Source: Bacteroidota bacterium (GTDB lineage Bacteria; Bacteroidota; Bacteroidia; Bacteroidales; F082). Taken from it: DNA of 45,598 bases. The translations under genes and the position numbers were made by a program. The stretch's first letter is position 1, and every line of letters starts with the position of its first letter. Location of the stretch: contig NYYH01000037.1 of NCBI GenBank assembly GCA_002686705.1, positions 1 to 45,598 on the forward strand, written 5' to 3'. Shown piece by piece: positions 18,905-27,022 of this stretch. The notes under the pieces were generated by a model that had not been told where the DNA came from, did not search any database, and saw nothing but the letters and a program-made list of their open reading frames with translations.

Positions 18905-19183
18905 ATGACAAAAGCAGAAATTGTAACTGAAATCGCCAATAAAACAGGCGTTGAAAAAGTAGCTGTACAGGCTGTAGTTGAATCCTTCATGGAAACTGTT
19001 AAAGACACTATGGTTAGTGGTGAGAATGTTTATTTGAGAGGATTTGGTAGTTTCATTATTAAGAAAAGAGCTGAAAAAACAGGTCGAAATATTTCTAAGA
19101 ACACTACAATTATTATCCCTGCTCACAATATTCCTGCTTTTAAACCGGCGAAAACCTTCGTTAACGAGGTAAAAGCCAAATAG
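18905..19183 (+). CDS. HU/IHF-family nucleoid DNA-binding protein
   Basis: The 92-residue protein has the HU fold: two N-terminal helices (MTKAEIVTEIANKTGVEK), a core ending GENVYLRGFGSFIIKKR, and beta arms around KNTTIIIPAHNIPAFKP, where the Ile-Pro-Ala-x-x-x-P-x-F-x-P pattern contains the intercalating Pro. Bacteroidota often carry this single-chain homodimeric form next to RNase E/G. A good promoter precedes it, and the tiny ribosomal protein gene follows after 29 bases, so the two are probably co-transcribed up to the terminator at 19316-19356. Confidence 0.95.
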   Translation: MTKAEIVTEIANKTGVEKVAVQAVVESFMETVKDTMVSGENVYLRGFGSFIIKKRAEKTGRNISKNTTIIIPAHNIPAFKPAKTFVNEVKAK

Positions 19184-19212
19184 CTCATTATTAACATTAA
19201 CATCATTTAATT

Positions 19213-19302
19213 ATGCCAAACGGAAAAAAGAGGAAAAGGCACAAGATGGCAACCCATAAACGCAAAAAGCGTTTAAGGAAGAATAGGCATAAGAAGAAAT
19301 AA
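19213..19302 (+). CDS. Tiny AURKAIP1/COX24-domain ribosomal protein (bS22/mS38-like), 29 aa
   Basis: This ATG-to-TAA frame encodes 29 residues, of which about two thirds are Lys, Arg or His. The core KMATHKRKKRLRKNRHKKK matches the KM-x-KHK-x-KKR-x-K-x-x-R pattern of the AURKAIP1/COX24 family, whose members include mitochondrial small-subunit protein mS38 and actinobacterial bS22. The protein probably binds the decoding region of the 30S subunit. It lies between HU and a strong terminator, is preceded by an A/T-rich leader, and is easily missed because of its size. The assignment rests on the motif pattern seen by eye. Confidence 0.8.
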   Translation: MPNGKKRKRHKMATHKRKKRLRKNRHKKK

Positions 19303-19315
19303 TTTTTTCTTTAGC

Positions 19316-19356
19316 AATATTAACACAAGGCCATTCTATAGCCTTGTGTTAATATT
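19316..19356 (+). terminator. Strong intrinsic terminator after HU and the small ribosomal protein
   Basis: A perfect 16-bp inverted repeat (19316-19331 with 19341-19356, core AACACAAGGC/GCCTTGTGTT) surrounds a 9-base loop and runs into a T-rich tract. It sits 13 bases after the stop at 19302 and separates HU transcription from the RNase gene. Confidence 0.88.
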
Positions 19357-19465
19357 TTTATTTCATTTCCTCCCGATACCCACGCTGTTTGTCCGTTCAA
19401 TTTCAACGTTATTTTATTAAATAATGCTATGAATAGTGTTATTTAATTATTTAAAAATATACAAT

Positions 19466-21016
19466 GTGAACAGAGAATTAATAATTGATTCGAATTTATC
19501 GGAAGTTAACATTGCATTACTTGAGGACAAAAATCTAGTTGAATTACACAAGGAACAAATCAACAACAAATTTACTGTTGGCGATGTTTTTTTAGGTAAG
19601 GTAAAGAAAATAATGCCCGGTCTTAATGCTGCTTTTGTAGATGTAGGCTATGATAAAGATGCTTTTTTACATTATCTTGACCTTGGTCCGCAAATACGAA
19701 CTTTCAATAAATATGTAAAACTTGGCCTATTAGGAAAAGATAATCTGATTTCTCACGAAACTATTAGGCGAGAAAAAGATATTGATAAAACAGGTAAGAT
19801 AACTCAGGTATTGACTTCTGGGCAACAAATTTTAGTACAAATTGCTAAAGAACCAATATCTACTAAAGGGCCACGGATTTCAACTGAAATATCATTCCCC
19901 GGACGATTTCTTGTCCTGCTTCCATTTTCCAATAAAGTATCAATTTCACAAAAAATAAAAAGCAAAGACGAACGTAATCGCTTAAAACGTCTTATAACCA
20001 GCATATTGCCAAATAATTATGGTATAATTATACGTACCGTTGCGGAAAACAAAAAAGTAGCAGAAATTGATTCTGATCTTCGTAATCTTACTGAAAAATG
20101 GGAAAGTATTATTAAAAAATTATCTCATCTTAAGGCTCCTTATAAAGTACTTAGCGAACTTGATCGCACATCACAAATACTAAGAGATATCTTAAATGAG
20201 TCGTTTAATTCAATATACGTTAACGATGTTACTCTGTTTGAAGAAACAAAAACTTATATTGGCACCATAGCCCCTGATAAAAAAGATATAGTAAAGAGGT
20301 ACAAGGGACGAATACCCATTTTTGATCATTATGGGATTGAAAAACAACTTAGGAGTTCCTTTGGAAAAACTGTTACAATTAAAAGTGGTGTTTATTTAGT
20401 TATAGAACATACTGAGGCTTTACACGTCATTGATATAAACAGTGGACATAGAGTGAATAAGGAAAAATCACAGGAAGAAAATGCTCTGATTGTTAATATG
20501 GAGGCTGCTGTTGAAGTTGCTCGCCAACTTAGATTAAGAGATATGGGAGGGATTATAGTTGTCGACTTTATAGATTTGCATGATGCCAAAAACAGAAAGG
20601 CTTTACATCAAAAATTAATTGAAGAAATGTCGAAAGACAGGGCTAAACACACTATACTTCCTCCTAGCAAATTTGGATTGGTTCAGATTACAAGGCAACG
20701 CGTAAGGCCCGAAATGATTGTACCCGTACTTGAAAAATGCCCAACATGTCTTGGTACCGGACAAATAAAATCAAGCATGATCCTAATAGATGATATCGAA
20801 AACAATCTCAATTATTTAATGTACGACCAAAACGAAAAGAAACTGACTCTTGCCGTTCATCCTTACATTAATGCTTATCTCACTAAAGGTTCATTATCAA
20901 CTCAAATGCGTTGGTTTATGAAATACAAAAAATGGGTTAAAATACGCAAGATGAAAAGTTATCAGTTAATGGAATACCATTTCTTTAATAAGAATGGAGA
21001 TATAATAAAAAGGTAA
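19466..21016 (+). CDS. rng: Ribonuclease E/G family endoribonuclease
   Basis: The protein has 516 residues from the GTG at 19466. An in-frame GTG at 19436 would add ten residues, but the downstream start is preferred because family members begin near NRELIIDSN and it follows an A/T-rich leader. An S1-like domain lies near the N-terminus (VGDVFLGKVKKIMPGLNAAFVDVGYDKDAFLH). The catalytic domain follows, with the Mg-binding LHVIDINSGH and GGIIVVDFIDLHDAKNR motifs. The zinc-link CPTCLGTG joins dimers. Length and lack of a long C-terminal scaffold place it with RNase G rather than RNase E. It cuts 5'-monophosphorylated single-stranded RNA in rRNA maturation and mRNA decay. It is downstream of HU beyond a terminator. 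Confidence 0.93.
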   Translation: MNRELIIDSNLSEVNIALLEDKNLVELHKEQINNKFTVGDVFLGKVKKIMPGLNAAFVDVGYDKDAFLHYLDLGPQIRTFNKYVKLGLLGKDNLISHETIRREKDIDKTGKITQVLTSGQQILVQIAKEPISTKGPRISTEISFPGRFLVLLPFSNKVSISQKIKSKDERNRLKRLITSILPNNYGIIIRTVAENKKVAEIDSDLRNLTEKWESIIKKLSHLKAPYKVLSELDRTSQILRDILNESFNSIYVNDVTLFEETKTYIGTIAPDKKDIVKRYKGRIPIFDHYGIEKQLRSSFGKTVTIKSGVYLVIEHTEALHVIDINSGHRVNKEKSQEENALIVNMEAAVEVARQLRLRDMGGIIVVDFIDLHDAKNRKALHQKLIEEMSKDRAKHTILPPSKFGLVQITRQRVRPEMIVPVLEKCPTCLGTGQIKSSMILIDDIENNLNYLMYDQNEKKLTLAVHPYINAYLTKGSLSTQMRWFMKYKKWVKIRKMKSYQLMEYHFFNKNGDIIKR

Positions 21017-21073
21017 AGTCCTGCTTCTATTTACCTGACTGAGAAACTTTATCACCAAATAGTAAAAATGAAT

Positions 21074-21907
21074 CTAGTATTTGCTTGCATGTACACTTAG
21101 TACAGGGATTGATGAATGATTTACCATTTGTGAGGAATATGACCCAAGCAAAAGATTAGCTGCAGAGGTTTCCTGTTCTGTCATTATTGAGATTAGGTTG
21201 CCCCCTATTTCTTTAGCATAATTAACGGTATCCTCAGTAATATTCTTTGAGTCGATAAGTGTTGATTTAAATTTTATTCCATTCTCAGTTAAATATTCCT
21301 CAACCTGTTCAACATAGTTACGAACTCTAAATCTGATGTCATTGGAATTAGTTGTAAGCAAACCAAGTATGTGTATCTCTGCCCCGAAATATTTTGCCAA
21401 TAGGGCTGTTATAGGTAATTTTTGCCTAGTTATTTTTGTACTATCTAAAGGCAAAACTATTCTTTTCAAATCGGCCCCAACATCAACTCCATCACGTATA
21501 GTAATAACTGGTTTACTACTGTTCGAAACCGTTCTGTTAGCATTGCTGCCGATCCAAAACTCTTCAAAGCCTGATGATTCATGTGTTCCAACAACAACAA
21601 GAAATGCATCCAGTTCATCTGATAACTTACAGATTTCTTTATATATCTTTCCTTTTCTGACAAAGTACTCTATCTTTTCTCCATGAAAATGATATTGATA
21701 CTTCTTTACAAGAGCATCAAACCGTTTTGCAACCTCAGCCTCAATGAATTGAGGTTCTATTGAGAAGATCTCCTTTGAATAATCGAGGTGATTAACCCAA
21801 ACCATCGCAATACCGGCTTTGGCTTTCCTCGCAATTGTAACTGCGTGTTCAAGGGCATTTATTGAGCAAGCGGAAAAATCTATGCCCACAAGAATTATTT
21901 TACTCAT
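21074..21907 (-). CDS. Universal stress protein, tandem UspA domains (downstream copy)
   Basis: The 277-residue cytoplasmic protein has two UspA folds in tandem: first about 3-140 (ILVGIDFSACSINALEHAV, then VVGTHESSGFEEFWIGSNANRTVSNSSKPVITI), second about 150-277 (IVLPLDSTKITRQKLPITALLAK, ending MVNHSSIPVLSVHA). The nucleotide-binding G-x2-G-x9-G-S/T motif is only partly kept: the first domain has VGTHESSG...GSNANRTV, and the second domain is degenerate. Its ATG overlaps the stop of the SPOR gene (ATGA), so the two are translationally coupled. It is clearly paralogous to the gene at 22340-23170. Its role is inferred to be stress or survival signalling; the ligand is unknown. Confidence 0.88.
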   Translation of the reverse strand: MSKIILVGIDFSACSINALEHAVTIARKAKAGIAMVWVNHLDYSKEIFSIEPQFIEAEVAKRFDALVKKYQYHFHGEKIEYFVRKGKIYKEICKLSDELDAFLVVVGTHESSGFEEFWIGSNANRTVSNSSKPVITIRDGVDVGADLKRIVLPLDSTKITRQKLPITALLAKYFGAEIHILGLLTTNSNDIRFRVRNYVEQVEEYLTENGIKFKSTLIDSKNITEDTVNYAKEIGGNLISIMTEQETSAANLLLGSYSSQMVNHSSIPVLSVHASKY

Positions 21908-22329
21908 AGCTTTTCGTATTTATATTTTGGGAAATTAATATAATCTTGAATTACCCATGCTCCGGGATATTTTCTACTTATTTTTCTTAGAAACTTTTCG
22001 GCTTCCAAACGCGTCCTAAAATCACCTACACGAACACGATAATATGGTTCATCAAATGTAAGGTAAACATTCGCATCCGAATACTTGTTTATAAATTTAG
22101 TTTTTGCTTCCTCAGTTGTTGCAAGAGCATCGTTGCCTGATGCCTTTAGTATTTGGATTCTATAGCCCTGAAAAACAGGATATTTTTTACTATGCTCAAT
22201 ATGTAAATTCACGAGGCTGTCAATCCTTGCATCGCTAATCACAACCGATCTATTTTCGTGAGTTTCTTGTGCCACAATGCTGTTTGCCAGAAACACCGTA
22301 CAAAATATTAAACTTAACAATCCTTTCAT
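21904..22329 (-). CDS. Secreted SPOR-domain protein
   Basis: The 141-residue protein has a signal peptide ending SIVAQ (about 1-20) and a C-terminal SPOR domain (about 53-130) recognisable by GYRIQILKASG, the YLTFDEPYYRVRVGDF strand pair and RTRLEAEKFLRKISRKYPGAWVI. SPOR domains bind peptidoglycan strands lacking stem peptides, typically at division sites, so the protein is expected in the periplasm. The gene is sandwiched between two universal stress protein genes, 10 bases after the first and overlapping the second by 4 bases. It has no other domain, so it may be a peptidoglycan sensor or a division accessory. Confidence 0.85.
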   Translation of the reverse strand: MKGLLSLIFCTVFLANSIVAQETHENRSVVISDARIDSLVNLHIEHSKKYPVFQGYRIQILKASGNDALATTEEAKTKFINKYSDANVYLTFDEPYYRVRVGDFRTRLEAEKFLRKISRKYPGAWVIQDYINFPKYKYEKL

Positions 22330-22339
22330 AATAAACTAA

Positions 22340-23170
22340 CTAATGTGTTCTTGCTCTTACACTAACAACAGGTATAACTGAATTATTAATTAGTTGTTGT
22401 GAATAAGCACCTAAAAACTTATTTGCCGTTGTTGTTCCCTGATCTGTCATTATAGCGATTAAGTCTATGTCCTTTTGATTTGCGTATTTTATAATTGAAG
22501 CGGCAACATTTTTAACTTCGATTTTCTCAAGTAAAAAATCTACACCTCTTTCACTTAAACAAATAACAGCTTCCTCTCCAAATTTATCTATTCTCTTTCT
22601 AATAACACTTATTGGAGTATTGTAAACCTCTAGTAAATATACTGAAGCTCCAAATTTAAGTGCAAGGTCAGCAACAAATGGTAGTTTTTGTTTTGTTTCC
22701 AAAGTGCTGTCTAACGGAAGTAGAATTTTTTTTATAATACCTTCGAACCTATAACCGCTTCTTATAGTAAAGACAGGACATGGTGCTTGGGTGACAATTC
22801 TATATGCATTACTGCCAATCCAATGTTGTTCATACCCCGAAGTGCCATGTGTTCCAGCAAATATCATGTCTGCTTTAATTTGCTTTGCTGTTTTTGCTAC
22901 TTCCTGATAAACTCTCCCTTTCTTTAGAATTACTTCAAACTTTCCTCCTGGTATTCTACCTTTATATTCCTTTGTTAATTTATCCAGATATTCTTTCTTC
23001 TCAATCCTTAGTTCTCCCTTAATTGTGTCCAGTACAGTTTCATCCGAAATAGTATTATCTACCCAAATCATATAAATTGATGCATCTAACTTTTCAGCAA
23101 ATAAAATAGCATACTCAAGAGCATGTTCGGCATTTTTTGAAAAGTCGATAGCAACAAGTATTGTTTTCAT
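22340..23170 (-). CDS. Universal stress protein, tandem UspA domains (upstream copy)
   Basis: The 276-residue protein has two UspA folds. The first (about 1-140) has TILVAIDFSKNAEHALEYAI and the motif GTHGTSGYEQHWIGSNAYRIVTQAPCPVFTI, a full G-x2-G-x9-G-S-type nucleotide-binding pattern. The second (about 145-276) is shorter in motifs and ends LINNSVIPVVSVRA. It is the first gene of a three-gene unit with the SPOR protein and the second USP. The duplicated USP arrangement and similar end phrases (SIPVLSVHA/VIPVVSVRA) point to an old gene duplication, with the SPOR gene inserted between the copies or retained there. Confidence 0.9.
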   Translation of the reverse strand: MKTILVAIDFSKNAEHALEYAILFAEKLDASIYMIWVDNTISDETVLDTIKGELRIEKKEYLDKLTKEYKGRIPGGKFEVILKKGRVYQEVAKTAKQIKADMIFAGTHGTSGYEQHWIGSNAYRIVTQAPCPVFTIRSGYRFEGIIKKILLPLDSTLETKQKLPFVADLALKFGASVYLLEVYNTPISVIRKRIDKFGEEAVICLSERGVDFLLEKIEVKNVAASIIKYANQKDIDLIAIMTDQGTTTANKFLGAYSQQLINNSVIPVVSVRARTH

Positions 23171-23352
23171 TGTTGTAAAATATTATGCAATAGACCGTGA
23201 GTTGAATGTGGTTTGTATCTATTACAAAAAATAAGCAATGCAGCTAATATAACAATTTTTTATGAATTCAATTGCAATTGAAGCAACCAAATAAGAAAAA
23301 AAAGGTTTTTGTAATCTTTGATGAAAATCACGGTTGCTATTCGATTTTCGTA

Positions 23353-23360
23353 TACATTTG
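23353..23360 (+). promoter_or_regulatory. -7 box (TACATTTG) for ruvB-queG
   Basis: TACATTTG is a perfect TAnnTTTG match, 20 bases before the ruvB ATG. A TTG at 23334-23336 lies only 16 bases upstream of it, shorter than the best spacing. Confidence 0.45.
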
Positions 23361-23380
23361 TTACAAAATTTGAGTGAAAA

Positions 23381-24406
23381 ATGAATGAGAACCTGGATGC
23401 ATCAGGATTAAACCTTAGTAACGACGAAAAAGAAATTGAGAACACTCTTCGACCTGACCGTTTTAAACATTTTACGGGTCAGCCCAAAGTAGTGGACAAC
23501 CTTAAAATTTTCGTTGAAGCTGCAAAACAACGTAACGATGCACTTGACCACGTTTTATTACACGGACCACCAGGACTAGGTAAAACAACTCTTTCACATA
23601 TACTTTCAAATGAACTGGGTGTTAACATTATTACAACCTCCGGACCGGTACTTGATAAGCCCGGTGACTTGGCAGGCTTGCTGACTAACTTATCTGAGAA
23701 TGACGTATTATTCATTGATGAGATCCACAGGTTAAGTTCTGTTGTTGAAGAGTATCTTTATTCAGCAATGGAGGATTTTAAAATAGATATTATGATTGAA
23801 ACAGGTCCAAATGCAAGGTCTGTTCAAATTACACTAAACCCGTTTACCCTGATAGGCGCAACTACAAGATCAGGACTACTTACCGCTCCACTTCGTTCTA
23901 GATTTGGAATTAACTCAAGACTTGATTATTACGACTCGTCTACATTAGCTTCAATTTTAAAACGATCAGCATCAATATTAGGTGTTAGTATTGCAGATGT
24001 TGCGGCTGATGAGATCGCAGGGAGAAGCAGAGGAACACCTCGTATTGCAAACTTATTGCTGAGGCGCGTTAGAGACTTTGCTCAAATTGTTGGTAATGGC
24101 AATATTGATATTGAAATTTCACAACATGCATTAAAGGCTCTACATGTTGACAAAAATGGCCTTGATGAAATGGATAACAGGATACTATTAATTATTATTG
24201 ATAAATTTAATGGTGGGCCTGTGGGCATAACAACTATTTCTACGGCTGTTAGCGAAGAAAGAGACACAATTGAAGAAGTTTATGAACCTTTCTTGATTAA
24301 AGAGGGTTATATTATGCGTACACCTCGAGGCAGGGAAGCCACACAAAAGGCTTATGATCATCTTGGCAAGACTAAAATTTCAAACCAAGGGAACCTTTTC
24401 CAATAG
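23381..24406 (+). CDS. ruvB: Holliday-junction branch-migration ATPase RuvB
   Basis: The 341-residue hexameric motor drives RuvA-bound Holliday junctions. The AAA+ domain carries Walker [11 protein letters not shown] (61-70), Walker [10 protein letters not shown] (109-117), sensor 1 [12 protein letters not shown] and sensor 2 [19 protein letters not shown]. The C-terminal winged-helix domain ends with [18 protein letters not shown]. Length and the opening [14 protein letters not shown] match the family exactly. queG follows after 3 bases, an operon link common in Bacteroidota. RuvA and RuvC are elsewhere. Confidence 0.97.
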   Translation: MNENLDASGLNLSNDEKEIENTLRPDRFKHFTGQPKVVDNLKIFVEAAKQRNDALDHVLLHGPPGLGKTTLSHILSNELGVNIITTSGPVLDKPGDLAGLLTNLSENDVLFIDEIHRLSSVVEEYLYSAMEDFKIDIMIETGPNARSVQITLNPFTLIGATTRSGLLTAPLRSRFGINSRLDYYDSSTLASILKRSASILGVSIADVAADEIAGRSRGTPRIANLLLRRVRDFAQIVGNGNIDIEISQHALKALHVDKNGLDEMDNRILLIIIDKFNGGPVGITTISTAVSEERDTIEEVYEPFLIKEGYIMRTPRGREATQKAYDHLGKTKISNQGNLFQ

Positions 24407-24409
24407 ATA

Positions 24410-25348
24410 ATGCCACAACATTCATTAAGTAAGCAATATTTAAGCAGTTTAATAAAGACTCAGGCTAAAAGTGATGGGTTTTTTGACTGTGGTATTTCAA
24501 AAGCTGAATACCTTAAAGACGATGCCACAAACATGGAAGAATGGTTATCGCAAGGTTATAATGGAGAGATGGGGTATTTAAAACGGAATAAGGAAAAGCG
24601 ATATAACCCTGTATTACTTGTTGAAAATGCAAAATCGGTAATAACTGTACTTTACAACTATTATTCTCGTCAAAATTTAAGTAAAACTGATAACTACAAA
24701 ATCTCAAGATATGCTTATGGCGAGGATTATCATTACGTTATTAAGGACAAGCTTCATAAACTTTTAGGTACTATTAAAGAGAAAGTTGGTAATTGTAATG
24801 CTAGAGTATTTGTTGATTCAGCACCAGTACTTGATCGAGCATGGGCTCGTAGAAGCGGATTAGGATTTGTTGGCAAAAACACTCTCATTATAAATAAGAA
24901 AGGAGGCTCTTTCTTTTTTATAGGACATATTATTATTGATCTAGAACTACAATATGAGAACGATGTTGATCCACTTACCTATTGCGGTTCTTGTACAAAG
25001 TGTATTGATGCATGTCCAACTTCTGCTATTAAGGAAAACTATGTGGACGCCCGTAGTTGCCTTTCATACTTAACTATTGAGTACACTGGTGAGCTTCCAA
25101 TGGAGCTAAAGGATAGATTTAATGATTGGGTTTTTGGATGTGATATTTGTCAGGATGTGTGTCCATGGAATAGATTCTCCTCTCCACACGAAGAACCATT
25201 ATTTGAGCCAAGTGAAAACCTACTTAACATGAGGAAGCCTCAATGGAAAGAAATGGGAAAACCAGAATTCAACAATCTCTTCAAGAATTCAGCTGTTCAA
25301 CGAACAGGTTATTTTGGCCTAAAAAGAAATATTGACTTCCTGAAATAA
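24410..25348 (+). CDS. queG: Epoxyqueuosine reductase QueG
   Basis: The 312-residue cobalamin-dependent enzyme reduces epoxyqueuosine to queuosine in the wobble position of GUN tRNAs. The N-terminal domain (about 1-185) keeps VDSAPVLDRAWARRSGLGFVGKNT around residues 135-158. The two-[4Fe-4S] ferredoxin module has CGSCTKCIDACP (C192, C195, C198, C202) and CDICQDVCP (C244, C247, C251), with C217 as the probable eighth ligand. It lacks the C-terminal HEAT-like extension found in some homologues, so it is the shorter form. It is 3 bases downstream of ruvB and clearly co-transcribed. Confidence 0.95.
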   Translation: MPQHSLSKQYLSSLIKTQAKSDGFFDCGISKAEYLKDDATNMEEWLSQGYNGEMGYLKRNKEKRYNPVLLVENAKSVITVLYNYYSRQNLSKTDNYKISRYAYGEDYHYVIKDKLHKLLGTIKEKVGNCNARVFVDSAPVLDRAWARRSGLGFVGKNTLIINKKGGSFFFIGHIIIDLELQYENDVDPLTYCGSCTKCIDACPTSAIKENYVDARSCLSYLTIEYTGELPMELKDRFNDWVFGCDICQDVCPWNRFSSPHEEPLFEPSENLLNMRKPQWKEMGKPEFNNLFKNSAVQRTGYFGLKRNIDFLK

Positions 25349-25414
25349 GCACTAATTCATTTCTGCTACAGCCATGATTTAGGCATATAACTTCTTTCAT
25401 TGATTTAAATATTC

Positions 25415-25422
25415 TATTTTTG
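25415..25422 (+). promoter_or_regulatory. Possible -7 box (TATTTTTG) before the AlbA_2 membrane protein
   Basis: TATTTTTG fits TAnnTTTG and lies 21 bases upstream of the ATG at 25444. The nearest TTG upstream (25400-25402) is too close for a canonical -33 element. Confidence 0.35.
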
Positions 25423-25443
25423 AATAATAAATAAATCTCAATA

Positions 25444-27021
25444 ATGGCTACTAAAAATAAGATTCTAATTACTGGAATTTTTCTCATATTAACAATTTCA
25501 AGTTTTTTTGTTTTCTGGATGAAAAGCATAGAAGATACCTATGCTGATGAAATTATTTCAGAAGCTTCAGCATCTTTTAAAGTTAGCCTCAATAAATTTC
25601 TCTTTTCAGTTTCAAAGTCGGTAACCAAACTAAACGACAACATTAAGCAAGCTGAAGGTGAACAGTTCAAAAGTGAAAATCTTAATGAATTTTTTTCAAA
25701 AATGATAATAAAAGACAAGTATCTAAAAGGTGTACTTCTAACCCATAATAATTTCACATACGTTATTTACAAGGATAACTCAACCTGGGTAACAACATAT
25801 GATTTAAATGTATCAGACAGTCTTACAAACTGGAAACGCTTGAATAACAAACTTAATGTTGTAAGTGACTGGACGGATACTTACAGTTTTTTTCTTGATG
25901 ATCATAAATTAAAAGATATAGCTGATCAACTTAAATTAAGTGATTACCTATGGAAAACTTCTAATAGTCAAATGTCTGAAAGAAGAGATTTACTGGCTAA
26001 TATTTTTAAAACTGTAAATAATGAAGGTGAAGAAGTAATAGCTGGATTGATTATTAGTACCGAAGAAATCAGTAAATATTTTATTTCCGTTCTTAAGTTT
26101 AAAAGCCCTCTAGTGGTCATTACTACATCAAATGACGAAATTGTTACACCTATTTTAGCTTCCGATACTAATATTGTATCGGAATATACCAAGTTGAGTC
26201 CGGACATTGAGAAATTAATAAATCAGTGGAGGGAATCTCAAAACAAAAGTGCTCACTCGTATTCTTTTGAGCTGCTCAAACAAATTTACTGGACAAGAAT
26301 TGAAGAAATTAAACCAATTATAGGGGTAAAAGGATTTGCTGTTACTATTTCTGCAGATGATCTAGCTGAAACCGAAAGAAAGCAAGAATTGATTTATTTA
26401 TATATATCATTGTTGTTGTTAGCAATAACTATCATAGTTATTATTGTGTTATTCATAAAAAAGAAATCTCGTAAACATTTATCAAGAATTCATGAATTAG
26501 ATTCTCTATCAGACAATGAGATACTGGAAATAATAAAAAACGGCGAAACTGAACATACGGAATTTAAATCTTCATTGAGATGGGATTACCATGAGGAAAA
26601 AGTTAACAAGATACTTGAAAACGTAATTATGAAAAATATTGCTGCATTTGCAAATGCAAAAGGTGGAATACTGTTTATTGGCGTTAATGATGAAATGGAA
26701 ATATTGGGCCTTGAAAAGGATTTTAATACATTGAAGAAACAAGATGCTGATTACTTTGAGCTTCATACAAGAAACCTTATCAATAATCAATATGGAATTT
26801 CCTTTTCAAATGAAAACGTGCTTATGAGATTTCCTAATTTTGATGGAAAGATCATTTGTTCCATTCAGGTTAAAGCATCGGAAAATCCTGTATTCTTAAA
26901 AACACAAGATAAAAATGGTAATGAAGTCGAGAAATTTTATGTTCGTTCAGGTAATGCCTCAAAGGAAATTTCATCTCTAAAAGAGATTAATGAATATATT
27001 AATGTAAGATTTAATAACTAA
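25444..27021 (+). CDS. Membrane-anchored sensor-like protein with Schlafen AlbA_2 domain
   Basis: The 525-residue protein has two membrane helices (about 7-26 and 315-338) bracketing an extracytoplasmic region of about 290 residues (27-314). The basic stretch KKKSRK after the second helix places the C-terminus in the cytoplasm. Residues about 355-520 form a Schlafen/AlbA_2-type domain: ETEHTEFKSSLRW (368-380), KNIAAFANAKGGILFIGVNDE (397-417) and FYVRSGNAS (498-506). AlbA_2 domains are usually found on helicase-like or regulatory proteins and are linked to nucleic-acid or nucleotide binding. The two-helix periplasmic loop resembles the input of chemoreceptors and sensor kinases (Cache-like), but I cannot assign its fold. 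One base separates its stop from the symporter ATG, so the two are coupled. Confidence 0.75.
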   Translation: MATKNKILITGIFLILTISSFFVFWMKSIEDTYADEIISEASASFKVSLNKFLFSVSKSVTKLNDNIKQAEGEQFKSENLNEFFSKMIIKDKYLKGVLLTHNNFTYVIYKDNSTWVTTYDLNVSDSLTNWKRLNNKLNVVSDWTDTYSFFLDDHKLKDIADQLKLSDYLWKTSNSQMSERRDLLANIFKTVNNEGEEVIAGLIISTEEISKYFISVLKFKSPLVVITTSNDEIVTPILASDTNIVSEYTKLSPDIEKLINQWRESQNKSAHSYSFELLKQIYWTRIEEIKPIIGVKGFAVTISADDLAETERKQELIYLYISLLLLAITIIVIIVLFIKKKSRKHLSRIHELDSLSDNEILEIIKNGETEHTEFKSSLRWDYHEEKVNKILENVIMKNIAAFANAKGGILFIGVNDEMEILGLEKDFNTLKKQDADYFELHTRNLINNQYGISFSNENVLMRFPNFDGKIICSIQVKASENPVFLKTQDKNGNEVEKFYVRSGNASKEISSLKEINEYINVRFNN

Positions 27022-27022
27022 A

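Noticed and set aside
19436..19465. Ten-residue N-terminal extension of RNase E/G from GTG 19436
   Set aside because: Family proteins start near the NRELII segment, so GTG 19466 is preferred, although the longer form cannot be excluded.
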